Of a DNA stretch of 52,133 nt, positions 41,017 through 48,482 are shown piece after piece. The position numbers were made by a program, and so were the translations under genes. How positions within the stretch are numbered: the first letter of the stretch is position 1; every line of letters begins with the position of its first letter. Below the pieces are notes generated by a model. That model was not told the origin of the DNA, ran no database searches, and saw only the letters and a list, made by a program, of their open reading frames with translations. This DNA is from a virus: IMG/VR virus record IMGVR_UViG_3300036791_000029, positions 1 through 52,133 of that record. One strand, written 5' to 3'.

Positions 41017-41664
41017 TTACTGGGCACCAGTGTAATCCCATACTGTTTGACCATTATCCCAGCCTGTATTCCAGTCATCCCAATTGGTTAATTCTTCCAA
41101 TATAATTAGTTCTTCACAGGATTGTTCGGTCAAAGAACCAAGATATGTTCCTTTAATATCTACAGTAGCAATCCAACTTATCCATTCTTCAAACTCTTCT
41201 GTATAGTAAAAGTCAAATTGATATATGGCTCTCTCTTCAAATTGAGAGGTATTAAGCATGGCAGGCATACGTGAAAGAAACAGCCTATTACCAACAGATA
41301 CATTTAGTTCTGTTTCTTTCTGTAATACTCTTTCACTAGAGAACATAGATGCTAGCCAACTAGCTATCTTCAAAGAGTCAGTGCCACAATAAAATTGCAT
41401 GTCTACTGTGGCTTTTCTCCAAGATGATATCTTTCTAAATCCAGGAACATCAACTTCGCTATAGTATTCATGATCCGGTATATCGTTTGTTGTATAGTCT
41501 AATACAATATATGGCTTGCCTATTCTGGCAGCATTTTGATATGACCAGATAACATCTATAGTGTTCGGATTTACTATTGGCTGAGTAGGAGTAGGATTGT
41601 CAGGAATGCCCAATCTTACAGCATTGATAGTATAGTCTGTCAATTCCCACAGACCTGGTATCAA
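41017..41664 (-). CDS. Neck/tail terminator-like protein (gp12-like)
   Basis: A 215-residue protein. It has WSYQNAARIGKPYIVLDYT and a later FEERAIYQFDFYYTEEFEE segment, which fits the phage neck terminator (gp12-like) family in myophages with DUF3383 sheaths. It would cap the tube and receive the head. Its start overlaps the upstream stop by four bases. Confidence 0.62.
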   Translation of the reverse strand: MIPGLWELTDYTINAVRLGIPDNPTPTQPIVNPNTIDVIWSYQNAARIGKPYIVLDYTTNDIPDHEYYSEVDVPGFRKISSWRKATVDMQFYCGTDSLKIASWLASMFSSERVLQKETELNVSVGNRLFLSRMPAMLNTSQFEERAIYQFDFYYTEEFEEWISWIATVDIKGTYLGSLTEQSCEELIILEELTNWDDWNTGWDNGQTVWDYTGAQ

Positions 41665-42074
41665 GCTACATTCTCCATTCCAAATCCTTCAATCAATTCG
41701 CAAGCATAATAACGATAATGTGATACTTGTGTATGTCTTGTTTGACTAAGCATAGTAAAATCGGCTTCACCAAATAACAAATATTGCGATCCATCGTAAC
41801 AAACTATGTCACCAGGATACGTTTGTCTCATTCCCTCTATTGTTTGATTTACACACCGCAATCTAGTCTCTGTGTATATTTTGATGTATCTAGCTGCTCT
41901 TTTACCCCAAGGCATCAATTCTATTTTCATCATGTCGCCAGTAGAAGGCTGCTGTATAGTCATCATTACTTGCTGTTCAATACCTACATTATCAGAAGGA
42001 TGATATACACCCTCCTGCCAATAGCCCATTTCGCGCTTTATGACTTTGAAAGCTTTACGAAACGATGTGCTCAT
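41661..42074 (-). CDS. Head-tail connector-region protein, 137 residues
   Basis: Not clearly assigned. A beta-rich protein (QQVMMTIQQPSTGDMMKIELMP; YIKIYTETRLRCVNQ; PGDIVCYDGSQYLLFGEADF) placed between the HK97 gp10-like and neck terminator genes, where a stopper or adaptor is expected. The pattern around PGD-x-V-x-Y-D-G-x-x-Y-x-V resembles head-tail joining proteins. It overlaps both neighbours by four bases. Confidence 0.58.
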   Translation of the reverse strand: MSTSFRKAFKVIKREMGYWQEGVYHPSDNVGIEQQVMMTIQQPSTGDMMKIELMPWGKRAARYIKIYTETRLRCVNQTIEGMRQTYPGDIVCYDGSQYLLFGEADFTMLSQTRHTQVSHYRYYACELIEGFGMENVA

Positions 42075-42532
42075 TCAACTTCATACCTTACAGAACCCAC
42101 CATTCTTCCAGTATCTATCAACGGTGAACTTGATCCTTTTGCTTTTATAGTTGCTGGATTATTAGGAACAGCCCATTCCTTCGCATTACGAATAGTCATC
42201 TGGACTTTAGCCTGATACCAAGCGCCAAGTCTTGCCAACATAGTGTCTACATTATATTTGCGATCAATTACATTTCCTATCATTACTTCAGCGATCTTAA
42301 CTACTGCAACTCTATTCTGATCTGCTGTAGTAGCCATAAATGGCCGAGCAGGTATACCTCTGCTAGTTCCAAATTCATTGTATATAGCATAGTCAACTAC
42401 TGAGGTTCCTTCCACACTTTCGTTTCCCATAATACCAATTTTGACCCTGCGTCCTTTGAGTTGTTTGATGTTCAATTCTATTTGTTGCCATCCCATATCT
42501 TTATCTTTGAATGCTACCATATTGGATACCAA
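42071..42532 (-). CDS. HK97 gp10-like tail completion / neck protein
   Basis: A protein of about 149-153 residues with VKIGIMGN, then YAIYNEFGTSRGIPARPFMATT (about 65-86), the diagnostic EFGT..IPARPF motif of the HK97 gp10 / neck family, and LIDTGRMVGSVRYEV at the end. It acts at the head-tail joint. The start is ATG at 42532 or 42520; both lie inside the end of the upstream gene and neither has a strong ribosome site, so coupling is likely. Confidence 0.78.
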   Translation of the reverse strand: MVSNMVAFKDKDMGWQQIELNIKQLKGRRVKIGIMGNESVEGTSVVDYAIYNEFGTSRGIPARPFMATTADQNRVAVVKIAEVMIGNVIDRKYNVDTMLARLGAWYQAKVQMTIRNAKEWAVPNNPATIKAKGSSSPLIDTGRMVGSVRYEVE

Positions 42533-43026
42533 ACATTCAAAGCTAATGGGTTAATGTAGTTTGTTAGAGCAATTCCAGACTTGCAAGGATCACCAAATCT
42601 AGTTACAATAGCTCCAGCAGCACATCGCATATACAATCTATTCCAAGTATCCCAAGCATCAGATGGTGGGCGTTTAGACATAGTTGATACATTCGCAGAT
42701 GTAGAAGCTGCATACGTTACAGATATATCACCTTCCTTTTCTGATTGTATAGGACCAATTGTAGGCACTTGAGTTGTGCCAGATGAAGTCTCATTACGCA
42801 AAGAAACAAGATATGCAGTAAAGGCTGCTTGTGCTAAGTCTTGCTGGCCAGAAGGTAGACACCAAGGTCTTGTTTCTTCCGCAAGAGTAGCAAGTTGAAT
42901 TAGAATGTTTGAATCGACGTATTGTGGACTATTAGGATCAAAGAATTGTGGATAAAACAACATCAACAGAGCCTGAACCTCAGTCCAGTGCTCAGGCTCT
43001 GTTGGTGATGTCCGAACGTCAGACAA
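42514..43026 (-). CDS. Head-tail adaptor (DUF4054-like)
   Basis: A 170-residue protein. FDPNSPQYVDSNILIQLATLAEETRPWC near the start and CAAGAIVTRFGDP near the end fit connector proteins (DUF4054 type) that bind the portal ring. It starts one base after the stop of the PEP-CTERM gene. It is the first gene of the connector block. Confidence 0.6.
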   Translation of the reverse strand: MSDVRTSPTEPEHWTEVQALLMLFYPQFFDPNSPQYVDSNILIQLATLAEETRPWCLPSGQQDLAQAAFTAYLVSLRNETSSGTTQVPTIGPIQSEKEGDISVTYAASTSANVSTMSKRPPSDAWDTWNRLYMRCAAGAIVTRFGDPCKSGIALTNYINPLALNVWYPIW

Positions 43027-43027
43027 T

Positions 43028-43690
43028 TTAGGCTACCATCTCCTGGCTGGGCTTGCCCCGATACTTGATCGCGCCAAGAAGAATAATGCCCAAACCAATT
43101 ATGGCGAGGCCAGCAGGCTCAGATGCTGGAACTGCATTAGAGGATGCATTACCAGCTACAGTCGCAGTAAAACTATTAATAGTTGAGCCTGCGATAGTGA
43201 TAGGCGGAGATACGTTCGTCAAGCCAAACGTCAAAGCAGAAGGATTGACCAACTGTGATGCTGGGATCACAGAAGATGTCAAGTTGAGAGTATCAGGTGG
43301 AGCACCGATAGCAAGAGTAAGTGCCTGGCCTACTCCAAGAGCGGCATCAGTAAACGATCCTGACAGCAAGTTAGTTCCACCACCACCAGCAGCAGAGGTG
43401 ATAGAGAATGTTCCACTATAATGCTGAAGTGCGCCCGTCCCTACAGGAACAGCAGCATCAACACTAGTAGCATTAATGTTGAAGAACTCAGAACCAAGAA
43501 TACCACACAGACACTGAGTTACATCAACAGCAATGTTACTGCCAGAGATGGTTGTGGCTGTATCAGATCCATTTGCTGTAGCAGTAATGGTATTACTACC
43601 ACTAGTCTGAGCAAACTGGATTATCGGTACAGCATAGGCAGCAATAGGAAAGAACAAGGCGCCGACAACAAGAGCCATTAGTTTCTTCAT
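43028..43690 (-). CDS. PEP-CTERM domain protein (secreted, exosortase substrate-like)
   Basis: A 220-residue protein. It begins with a signal peptide (MKKLMALVVGALFFPIAAYA) and ends with a PEP-CTERM-like sorting signal: VPASEPAGL, a hydrophobic span (IIGLGIILLGAI) and basic KYRGK. The body (TISGSNIAV, YSGTFSITSAAGGGGTNLLSGSFTD, NVSPPITI) has the strand-rich, Ser/Thr-rich style of bacterial PEP-CTERM proteins. These are exported and processed by exosortase in EPS-producing Gram-negative bacteria. The gene is embedded between capsid and connector genes, with its own ribosome site (GGAGA) and a hairpin upstream. It may alter the surface of the infected host. Confidence 0.75.
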   Translation of the reverse strand: MKKLMALVVGALFFPIAAYAVPIIQFAQTSGSNTITATANGSDTATTISGSNIAVDVTQCLCGILGSEFFNINATSVDAAVPVGTGALQHYSGTFSITSAAGGGGTNLLSGSFTDAALGVGQALTLAIGAPPDTLNLTSSVIPASQLVNPSALTFGLTNVSPPITIAGSTINSFTATVAGNASSNAVPASEPAGLAIIGLGIILLGAIKYRGKPSQEMVA

Positions 43691-43716
43691 AACTATCTCC
43701 AGGTTACAGTGGTAGG

Positions 43717-43744
43717 CTAGTCCGTGGGCCTATCTCTAGACCCA
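43717..43744 (-). promoter_or_regulatory. Hairpin upstream of the PEP-CTERM gene
   Basis: CCGTGGG and CCCACGG pair around TCTAGAGATAGG in the 69-base gap 43691-43759. This is one of the few intergenic gaps in the late operon, so it may be a partial terminator or processing site that separates expression of the PEP-CTERM gene from the capsid genes. Confidence 0.5.
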
Positions 43745-43759
43745 CGGTGTAGTATTGTA

Positions 43760-44344
43760 TTATCGTTTAGTCTGCTGCTGTGGAGTAGGCTGACCACCTG
43801 GCTCTGTTGGATGACCGGGCTGCCCACCAGGATCAATAGGATTAGCAGGCCGATTACCTGAACCACCGCCAGGAGCAATTGGATGGGATGGATGACCAGG
43901 TAAAGGCATACCAACATCAAGACTAGGATCAACTACTGTGTAGCCAATTACCTTAAGCCCACCAGCAGCACTTGCCGCAACTATAGCAACCAAGAATTTT
44001 TGACTTGGCAATCCTTGACCTGGACGGCCAGGTTGACTCGGCAAACCTTGATCTGGATGCGGTTGACTACCAGGCAAATCTTGATTTGGTCTTCCAGGTT
44101 GACTTGGCAAAGTATTATCAAGTACAGGCGGCCAAATAGAACCTGGAGGCATTGGATAACCTGGAGGCAATTGTACTGGTGGCCAAATACCAACAGGTGG
44201 TGGCCAAATGCCAGGAGGTGGTGGAGGCAAAGTATTATCTACAAATGGTGGAGCACCTCCCCAAATGCCTGGAGGCATTCCAGGCAAACTATTATCAGGT
44301 CCACCACCACTAGTAATAATCATAGCAGGTGTGCTTACAGCCAT
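43760..44344 (-). CDS. Pro/Gly-rich head-region protein
   Basis: A 194-residue protein made mostly of Pro-rich repeats: PPGIWPP, DNTLP, LPSQPGRP and DPGGQPGHP types. A short ordered strand segment, QKFLVAIVAAS...KVIGYTVVDPSLDVG, sits near residues 115-145. Similar Pro-rich proteins with a VVDPSL segment are found near capsid genes of phages of proteobacteria; they may be flexible head decorations. The start overlaps the previous stop (TAATG) and follows AAAAGGAC. Confidence 0.6.
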   Translation of the reverse strand: MAVSTPAMIITSGGGPDNSLPGMPPGIWGGAPPFVDNTLPPPPPGIWPPPVGIWPPVQLPPGYPMPPGSIWPPVLDNTLPSQPGRPNQDLPGSQPHPDQGLPSQPGRPGQGLPSQKFLVAIVAASAAGGLKVIGYTVVDPSLDVGMPLPGHPSHPIAPGGGSGNRPANPIDPGGQPGHPTEPGGQPTPQQQTKR

Positions 44345-44538
44345 TACGCATTGTCCTTTTCTGTCTGATCTTCAACAATGACGAGAACAGGCACGTTACG
44401 TTCAGTCACATCTTTCATTATGCGCTGAACACCAGGATGATTTAGATAATCATCCTCTACCTCAGTAGGCTGGCCAGGAGTAAGCATAGTATCAATGAGC
44501 GTTATTACTCGCTCACTGTTGTTGACCATTAGCACCAT
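44344..44538 (-). CDS. Small hypothetical protein after the capsid gene
   Basis: A 64-residue protein, not recognised, with an acidic tail. It has a likely helix (SERVITLIDTM) and a strand (VPVLVIVEDQ). It starts right at the capsid stop and overlaps the Pro-rich gene stop to start. A minor head protein or assembly factor is possible. Confidence 0.55.
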   Translation of the reverse strand: MVLMVNNSERVITLIDTMLTPGQPTEVEDDYLNHPGVQRIMKDVTERNVPVLVIVEDQTEKDNA

Positions 44539-45531
44539 TTAGGTTGTATAACCTTTCAGCAGAGCTAATGGGTAATACACTGTAACACCTGCGCTCCTGG
44601 CCAGGCAATCCACAACGATCTCAAGATTGCGAGCATCAGGAGGAAGCTGCGAGAATGGCATTACGTATTCATGAGCGAGGTTATTGATGTTACGCTCATA
44701 GAGCAGAGCCACATCCTTACCTGCATTTGCGCCTTGGCCAGCACCAGTGCATTCCCAGATATTCTCTACAGTCAAGCCTGGGTAATTAGACAGAAACAAA
44801 CCCAAAGCAGAAATGGGCAATCCACCAGGCCCAGTAACAAACTGAGTCGTGGCTGCCACATATGCTTTAGTTGACAATTCTAGATGGTCTGCTGTATGAA
44901 CCCCAAGGTTCTGCGTAATGTAAGCAGAAACCATTCCGACTAGATTGGCATAGATTTGAGCGCCAGTAAGAGTTGACCAATCACCAGGATTAGGAAACAC
45001 ATATTCTGGAACGTTTGGATGAGTAAACAATCCATACAATCCAAAATCAGGATCACCTTTCAACTTAATGCTGGCGATCTTAAGATCCATTGCGCGTCTA
45101 GCAGCATCTGCTTTTCGCGTATCCAGACCAATTCCAGTCGCTCTACTGGCCCGCAATTCGTTTACATTGTAACCGTAACTGTTGCCAAGTGTCTTAACTT
45201 GGACTGTTTTACCAGCACCAGTCACATCCGCGCGCGGGAGATCATCAGCATAGTTGGCAATTACCTTAGCCATTCCAACTGCATCGAACATTCGGATTGT
45301 AATAGTCTCAACCCATTCCGGCACCGAAGTGTCATCAGGAACAAGACGATCAGCGTTTATTCCTGGCAGCAAACGATCGTATGTTTGCGCTTTAATAAAG
45401 TTGAGTTGCTGTGCTAGCCAAATGCCAGTAGTGGTGGTTGGCAATTGATCTTCACGCAAATTTCGTTCAACAAAGTCCATGACAGGACCAATGTCGGCCT
45501 CATCATAGGTAGCTTGATTATCAAGTAGCAT
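44539..45531 (-). CDS. Major capsid protein (DUF2184-type)
   Basis: A 330-residue protein of the HK97 fold. Patterns typical for DUF2184 capsids: TYDRLLPGINADRLVPDDTSVPEWVETITIRMFDAVGMAKVI, VKTLGNSYGYNVNELRAS, and at the end AHEYVMPFSQLPPDARNLEIVVDCLARSAGVTVYYPLALL. It follows the protease and decoration genes, as expected. Phages with this capsid usually have DUF1073 portals and DUF2213 proteases, as here. Confidence 0.85.
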   Translation of the reverse strand: MLLDNQATYDEADIGPVMDFVERNLREDQLPTTTTGIWLAQQLNFIKAQTYDRLLPGINADRLVPDDTSVPEWVETITIRMFDAVGMAKVIANYADDLPRADVTGAGKTVQVKTLGNSYGYNVNELRASRATGIGLDTRKADAARRAMDLKIASIKLKGDPDFGLYGLFTHPNVPEYVFPNPGDWSTLTGAQIYANLVGMVSAYITQNLGVHTADHLELSTKAYVAATTQFVTGPGGLPISALGLFLSNYPGLTVENIWECTGAGQGANAGKDVALLYERNINNLAHEYVMPFSQLPPDARNLEIVVDCLARSAGVTVYYPLALLKGYTT

Positions 45532-45558
45532 GATCCTGTCCCCTATTCTGTATTTGTA

Positions 45559-46098
45559 TTACACCAAAGGATAGTGGAGTTCAATTTCAGCAATATTGAC
45601 TGTTGTGCCATCAATATAGCTGTAGAAGCCAGTCATTACTCCACGGAATACAGCGTGGGGAATAGCGGTGCCAGTTGAGTTAACCTTGCCATTACCAACA
45701 GCAGGATTAAAACAAGCCGGAACACCTTCAGCAATACCAGCACCAGCACCATCAACTGCACACCAGATACGACCACGAGTCATTACTGATACAGCTGATC
45801 CTGCTATATAATGACCATACGTAGCAGCAATATGATCATGTACAGCAATACCAGCAACAGCGCCAGCACCACCAGAAGAAACAACCAAAGCACCAGTTCC
45901 AGCGCTACTGATACCTTTAGTTACTACTGTGCCGAAATCACATTCAGCACCTGCTGGCCAGGACTCAACATTGTCGTCCATGGCCGTTGCCTTCATACCT
46001 GGGAAGGCAGGAGAGAGAAATGTTAGTGAGCTATACGGTCCATAGACCAATTGCTCAGGGCCAGTATCACCAGGCTTTTGTTCTGGAGTATCACTCAT
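45559..46098 (-). CDS. Head decoration / structural cement protein
   Basis: A 179-residue protein rich in Gly, Ala and Val with beta strands. AVAGIAVHDHIAATYGHYIAGSAVSVMTRGRIWCAV is the pattern of DUF2190 or gp24-like cement proteins that bind between capsid hexamers. It lies between protease and capsid genes. A clear ribosome site (GAAAGGA) precedes the ATG. Confidence 0.7.
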   Translation of the reverse strand: MSDTPEQKPGDTGPEQLVYGPYSSLTFLSPAFPGMKATAMDDNVESWPAGAECDFGTVVTKGISSAGTGALVVSSGGAGAVAGIAVHDHIAATYGHYIAGSAVSVMTRGRIWCAVDGAGAGIAEGVPACFNPAVGNGKVNSTGTAIPHAVFRGVMTGFYSYIDGTTVNIAEIELHYPLV

Positions 46099-46124
46099 TT
46101 GCTTATCCTTTCACGAAATGTTAT

Positions 46125-47201
46125 TTACGCAGCAGTCTTGTCGTCAACCTTTTCGCCACGCAAACGAGCAATGTATTTCTGCCTAGCAATAGCAGATGAA
46201 CTCTGAGGTATAGTCTCTACATTGTCGCCAGAACGATCAAACCTAGAAAGTTGATTTGTTACTTTCTTGGTCTTGTCTTTCTGCGCCTCAATAGTCAGAT
46301 CGAAAGCAGAATCAATATAATCTTCTGACTTCCCATCCAACTTTAGTTCTGGACGTAACTTGCTCAGAATATTGGTCTTGATTACTTGGTCAGCATCATC
46401 ATCGTCAAACTTGACCTTGTGCTGTCTAGCAACATCTTCTAGGTCAAGTCTAACTTTGACCACCGCTCTCCCAGCTTCTCGCGCAGCCTTGAGTTCTTTG
46501 TCGAAATTAACAGTAGTATTCTTGAGCGTATCACGCTCAGCCTCTACAGTATCAAATCGTTTCTGTAGAGCGACTAAAGCATCTTGTGCTTTAGTCAAAG
46601 CATTATTGACTTCAGGTGAGGCTTGATAGTCAATGCCATCCAGCCTTACAGTAACAAGCTTAGTCTCAGTCATTTCGTTCTCCAGTTCAAACGATCCATG
46701 GACGGCATCAGTAGAGTCAAGCCTAAGTCGGGCATTACCAGCACGACCTTTTTTAACAACGGCAAGATGATTATATCGTATGTTCTTTTGTATAGAATCA
46801 TATCGTTTGCCGTCAATTTCTCCCGGTGTGTTATCAACGTCACATTCGTAGCCAAGTGATAGTTCCCGTTTGTCTCCAAGTCTTGAAGGATTATGGATGA
46901 TAACATCTGCTACTACATTCGTTTCATCTTGTGTACCTGGACTAGTAACGGTGCCAACAATACCATCAACATTTGAACTATTAACCAAGCCACGATGGCT
47001 ATCAGTAATAGGTATCCCAGCAGCACTAGAAAGACTTTCAGCCGCGAATACTTCACTGTCTGGTCTATATTCTCTTGTTACTTTACCATTCACATCTCGA
47101 TATTCAAAGATGCCTGACCGAGTAATGACTGGACGATCACGTATCCATCCTTCCTTTGATATTGCTGCTTTAATTTCTATTACATCATATCTAGTTGTCA
47201 T
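46125..47201 (-). CDS. Prohead protease with scaffold-like C-terminus (DUF2213-type)
   Basis: A 358-residue protein. Residues 20-140 (ITRSGIFEYRD..GKVTREYRP.SEVFAAESLSSAAGIPITDSHRG) are the hallmark of DUF2213 capsid proteases. His in DSHRG and a later Ser (about ELSLGYECDV) could be catalytic. The C-terminal half holds a long coiled coil (LTKAQDALVALQKRFDTVEAERDTL) and charged segments, typical of an attached scaffold that is removed during maturation. The ATG overlaps the upstream stop. Confidence 0.8.
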   Translation of the reverse strand: MTTRYDVIEIKAAISKEGWIRDRPVITRSGIFEYRDVNGKVTREYRPDSEVFAAESLSSAAGIPITDSHRGLVNSSNVDGIVGTVTSPGTQDETNVVADVIIHNPSRLGDKRELSLGYECDVDNTPGEIDGKRYDSIQKNIRYNHLAVVKKGRAGNARLRLDSTDAVHGSFELENEMTETKLVTVRLDGIDYQASPEVNNALTKAQDALVALQKRFDTVEAERDTLKNTTVNFDKELKAAREAGRAVVKVRLDLEDVARQHKVKFDDDDADQVIKTNILSKLRPELKLDGKSEDYIDSAFDLTIEAQKDKTKKVTNQLSRFDRSGDNVETIPQSSSAIARQKYIARLRGEKVDDKTAA

Positions 47202-47377
47202 TGATTTCGTCCTATTTGTCTAACAGCATTCCAAAATTTCTGCGCAGCCTCAGTCAAAGTCAAATCATCTGGTATATTTACTTCACCAGTTTTCATATTA
47301 ATTTGAATGCCACTACCACCAAATGTCAACCATGACATATCGGTTATTGCTACTAAACCAGTAGATTCATGCGTCAT
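47198..47377 (-). CDS. Small hypothetical protein, 59 residues
   Basis: A short protein starting MTHESTGLVAITDMSW, with GGSGIQINMKTGEVNIPDDLTLTEAAQKFWNAV after it: a beta hairpin and an amphipathic helix. Its stop overlaps the protease start (ATGA), and its start lies 11 bases inside the preceding small gene, so all are coupled. It fits the late operon and leaves no gap. No family known. Confidence 0.6.
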   Translation of the reverse strand: MTHESTGLVAITDMSWLTFGGSGIQINMKTGEVNIPDDLTLTEAAQKFWNAVRQIGRNQ

Positions 47378-47543
47378 TTATAAATGTCCTCATTTCTTCA
47401 TCAGTAACAGGCAATCCTTTATCTCTCTTTTCCCAATCATGCATAGCGATATAGAATGGCATATTCAATTTAGATGCACACTCCAGCTTTAACCATCCAC
47501 TAGGCCATTTCTCTAATGGAATATTTGAAGGATGTCTAAGCAT
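47367..47543 (-). CDS. Small hypothetical protein, 58 residues
   Basis: A short protein (MLRHPSNIPLEKWPSGWLKL, CASKLNMPFYIAMHDWEKR, LPVTDEEMRTFIND). It overlaps the end of the SPP1 gp7-like gene by eight bases and the next small gene by 11. The Trp-rich helices look natural. It may be a head-assembly factor; no motif is seen. Confidence 0.58.
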   Translation of the reverse strand: MLRHPSNIPLEKWPSGWLKLECASKLNMPFYIAMHDWEKRDKGLPVTDEEMRTFINDA

Positions 47544-48390
47544 CTTCCGTTTCCATTAGACTAGCTTCAACACCAATAGCCTCAGGCAATACTGGTTCTG
47601 CCCAACAACGACATTGATAGTCTTCACCAGGTTCATTAAAGTCAGTATCTCCTGGCGGATTACCCCATTGGAATGTTTGCCCATCTACCTCTGCGTGAGT
47701 TTCTCTAACGCGCTCATCTCCTACTGTGCGCCATACATAACTATCAACACCAATATCTTGTTGTCTTTCACTAGTAAGTTTGCCATTCAATTTAGCAACT
47801 TGATCTCTAGCAATAAGGTCACATCTACTATCAGTAACATCTAGTCTTTCATCAAATACATCGTATATGTCTGAGGATAAATCCTCCTGAGTTTGACCAC
47901 TCATTAATGCCTCTCTGGTCATATCAGATATTTGTCGTAACGTCTTTGCTGGTATATCTTTTATGAGCGCAGCATTATTGAATGACCAATGATCCAATAG
48001 ATCACGATAAGCAGCAGGGTCTTCAGCAGTAGGATTAACACCATATTGCGATCGTATCAGTTTCGTCCATTCTGATTTATTGTATTGATTTACGCGCGGA
48101 CCAATTGCACTCATACGCTTAATAGTTGCGTTAGTAGGCTTAACCATATCCTTGGCTATATCAGTCAAAGCTTTATTCAAATCATCTTGCCAAGCATCTT
48201 GCCTAATATGTCCACCCGCAGGATGAGATGTATCAGTAATTTCTTTGGTAGCATCTTCAACAATTGGATGTAGATAATGTTTGACAGCCTTCCGCATTTG
48301 GGCATTAAGCCAACGCAGATTGCGCCGATACTCATATTCCACTCCTATGGGATACTTCATAGGAACAATCTTTTTGCGTTTGCGTGGCAT
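47536..48390 (-). CDS. Minor head protein (SPP1 gp7 / Mu F-like)
   Basis: A 284-residue protein. The C-terminal VWRTVGDERVRETHAEVDGQTFQWGNPPG...PGEDYQCRCWAEPV is diagnostic for the phage head morphogenesis family (SPP1 gp7, Mu gpF), whose Cys and His residues may bind metal. The N-terminus is basic and helical. It follows the portal, as usual. The ATG at 48390 overlaps the stop of the tiny membrane peptide gene (TGATG); an in-frame TTG lies one codon upstream. Confidence 0.82.
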   Translation of the reverse strand: MPRKRKKIVPMKYPIGVEYEYRRNLRWLNAQMRKAVKHYLHPIVEDATKEITDTSHPAGGHIRQDAWQDDLNKALTDIAKDMVKPTNATIKRMSAIGPRVNQYNKSEWTKLIRSQYGVNPTAEDPAAYRDLLDHWSFNNAALIKDIPAKTLRQISDMTREALMSGQTQEDLSSDIYDVFDERLDVTDSRCDLIARDQVAKLNGKLTSERQQDIGVDSYVWRTVGDERVRETHAEVDGQTFQWGNPPGDTDFNEPGEDYQCRCWAEPVLPEAIGVEASLMETEDA

Positions 48391-48482
48391 CAATGATAAA
48401 CTTTAGTTGTTACTACACAAAGCCAAACAGCAAAGACGCCGATCGCTATACCTCCAATAATTGATAAAGCATACCACATCAT
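48390..48482 (-). CDS. Tiny single-span membrane peptide, 30 residues
   Basis: Between portal and minor head genes, a 30-codon frame begins ATGATG overlapping the portal stop (ATGA) and ends TGATG overlapping the next start. It encodes MMWYALSIIGGIAIGVFAVW, one transmembrane span, and a short tail TTKVYH. The exact fit of both overlaps supports that it is translated. Its role is unknown; a membrane anchor for head assembly or a small inhibitor is possible. Confidence 0.6.
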   Translation of the reverse strand: MMWYALSIIGGIAIGVFAVWLCVVTTKVYH

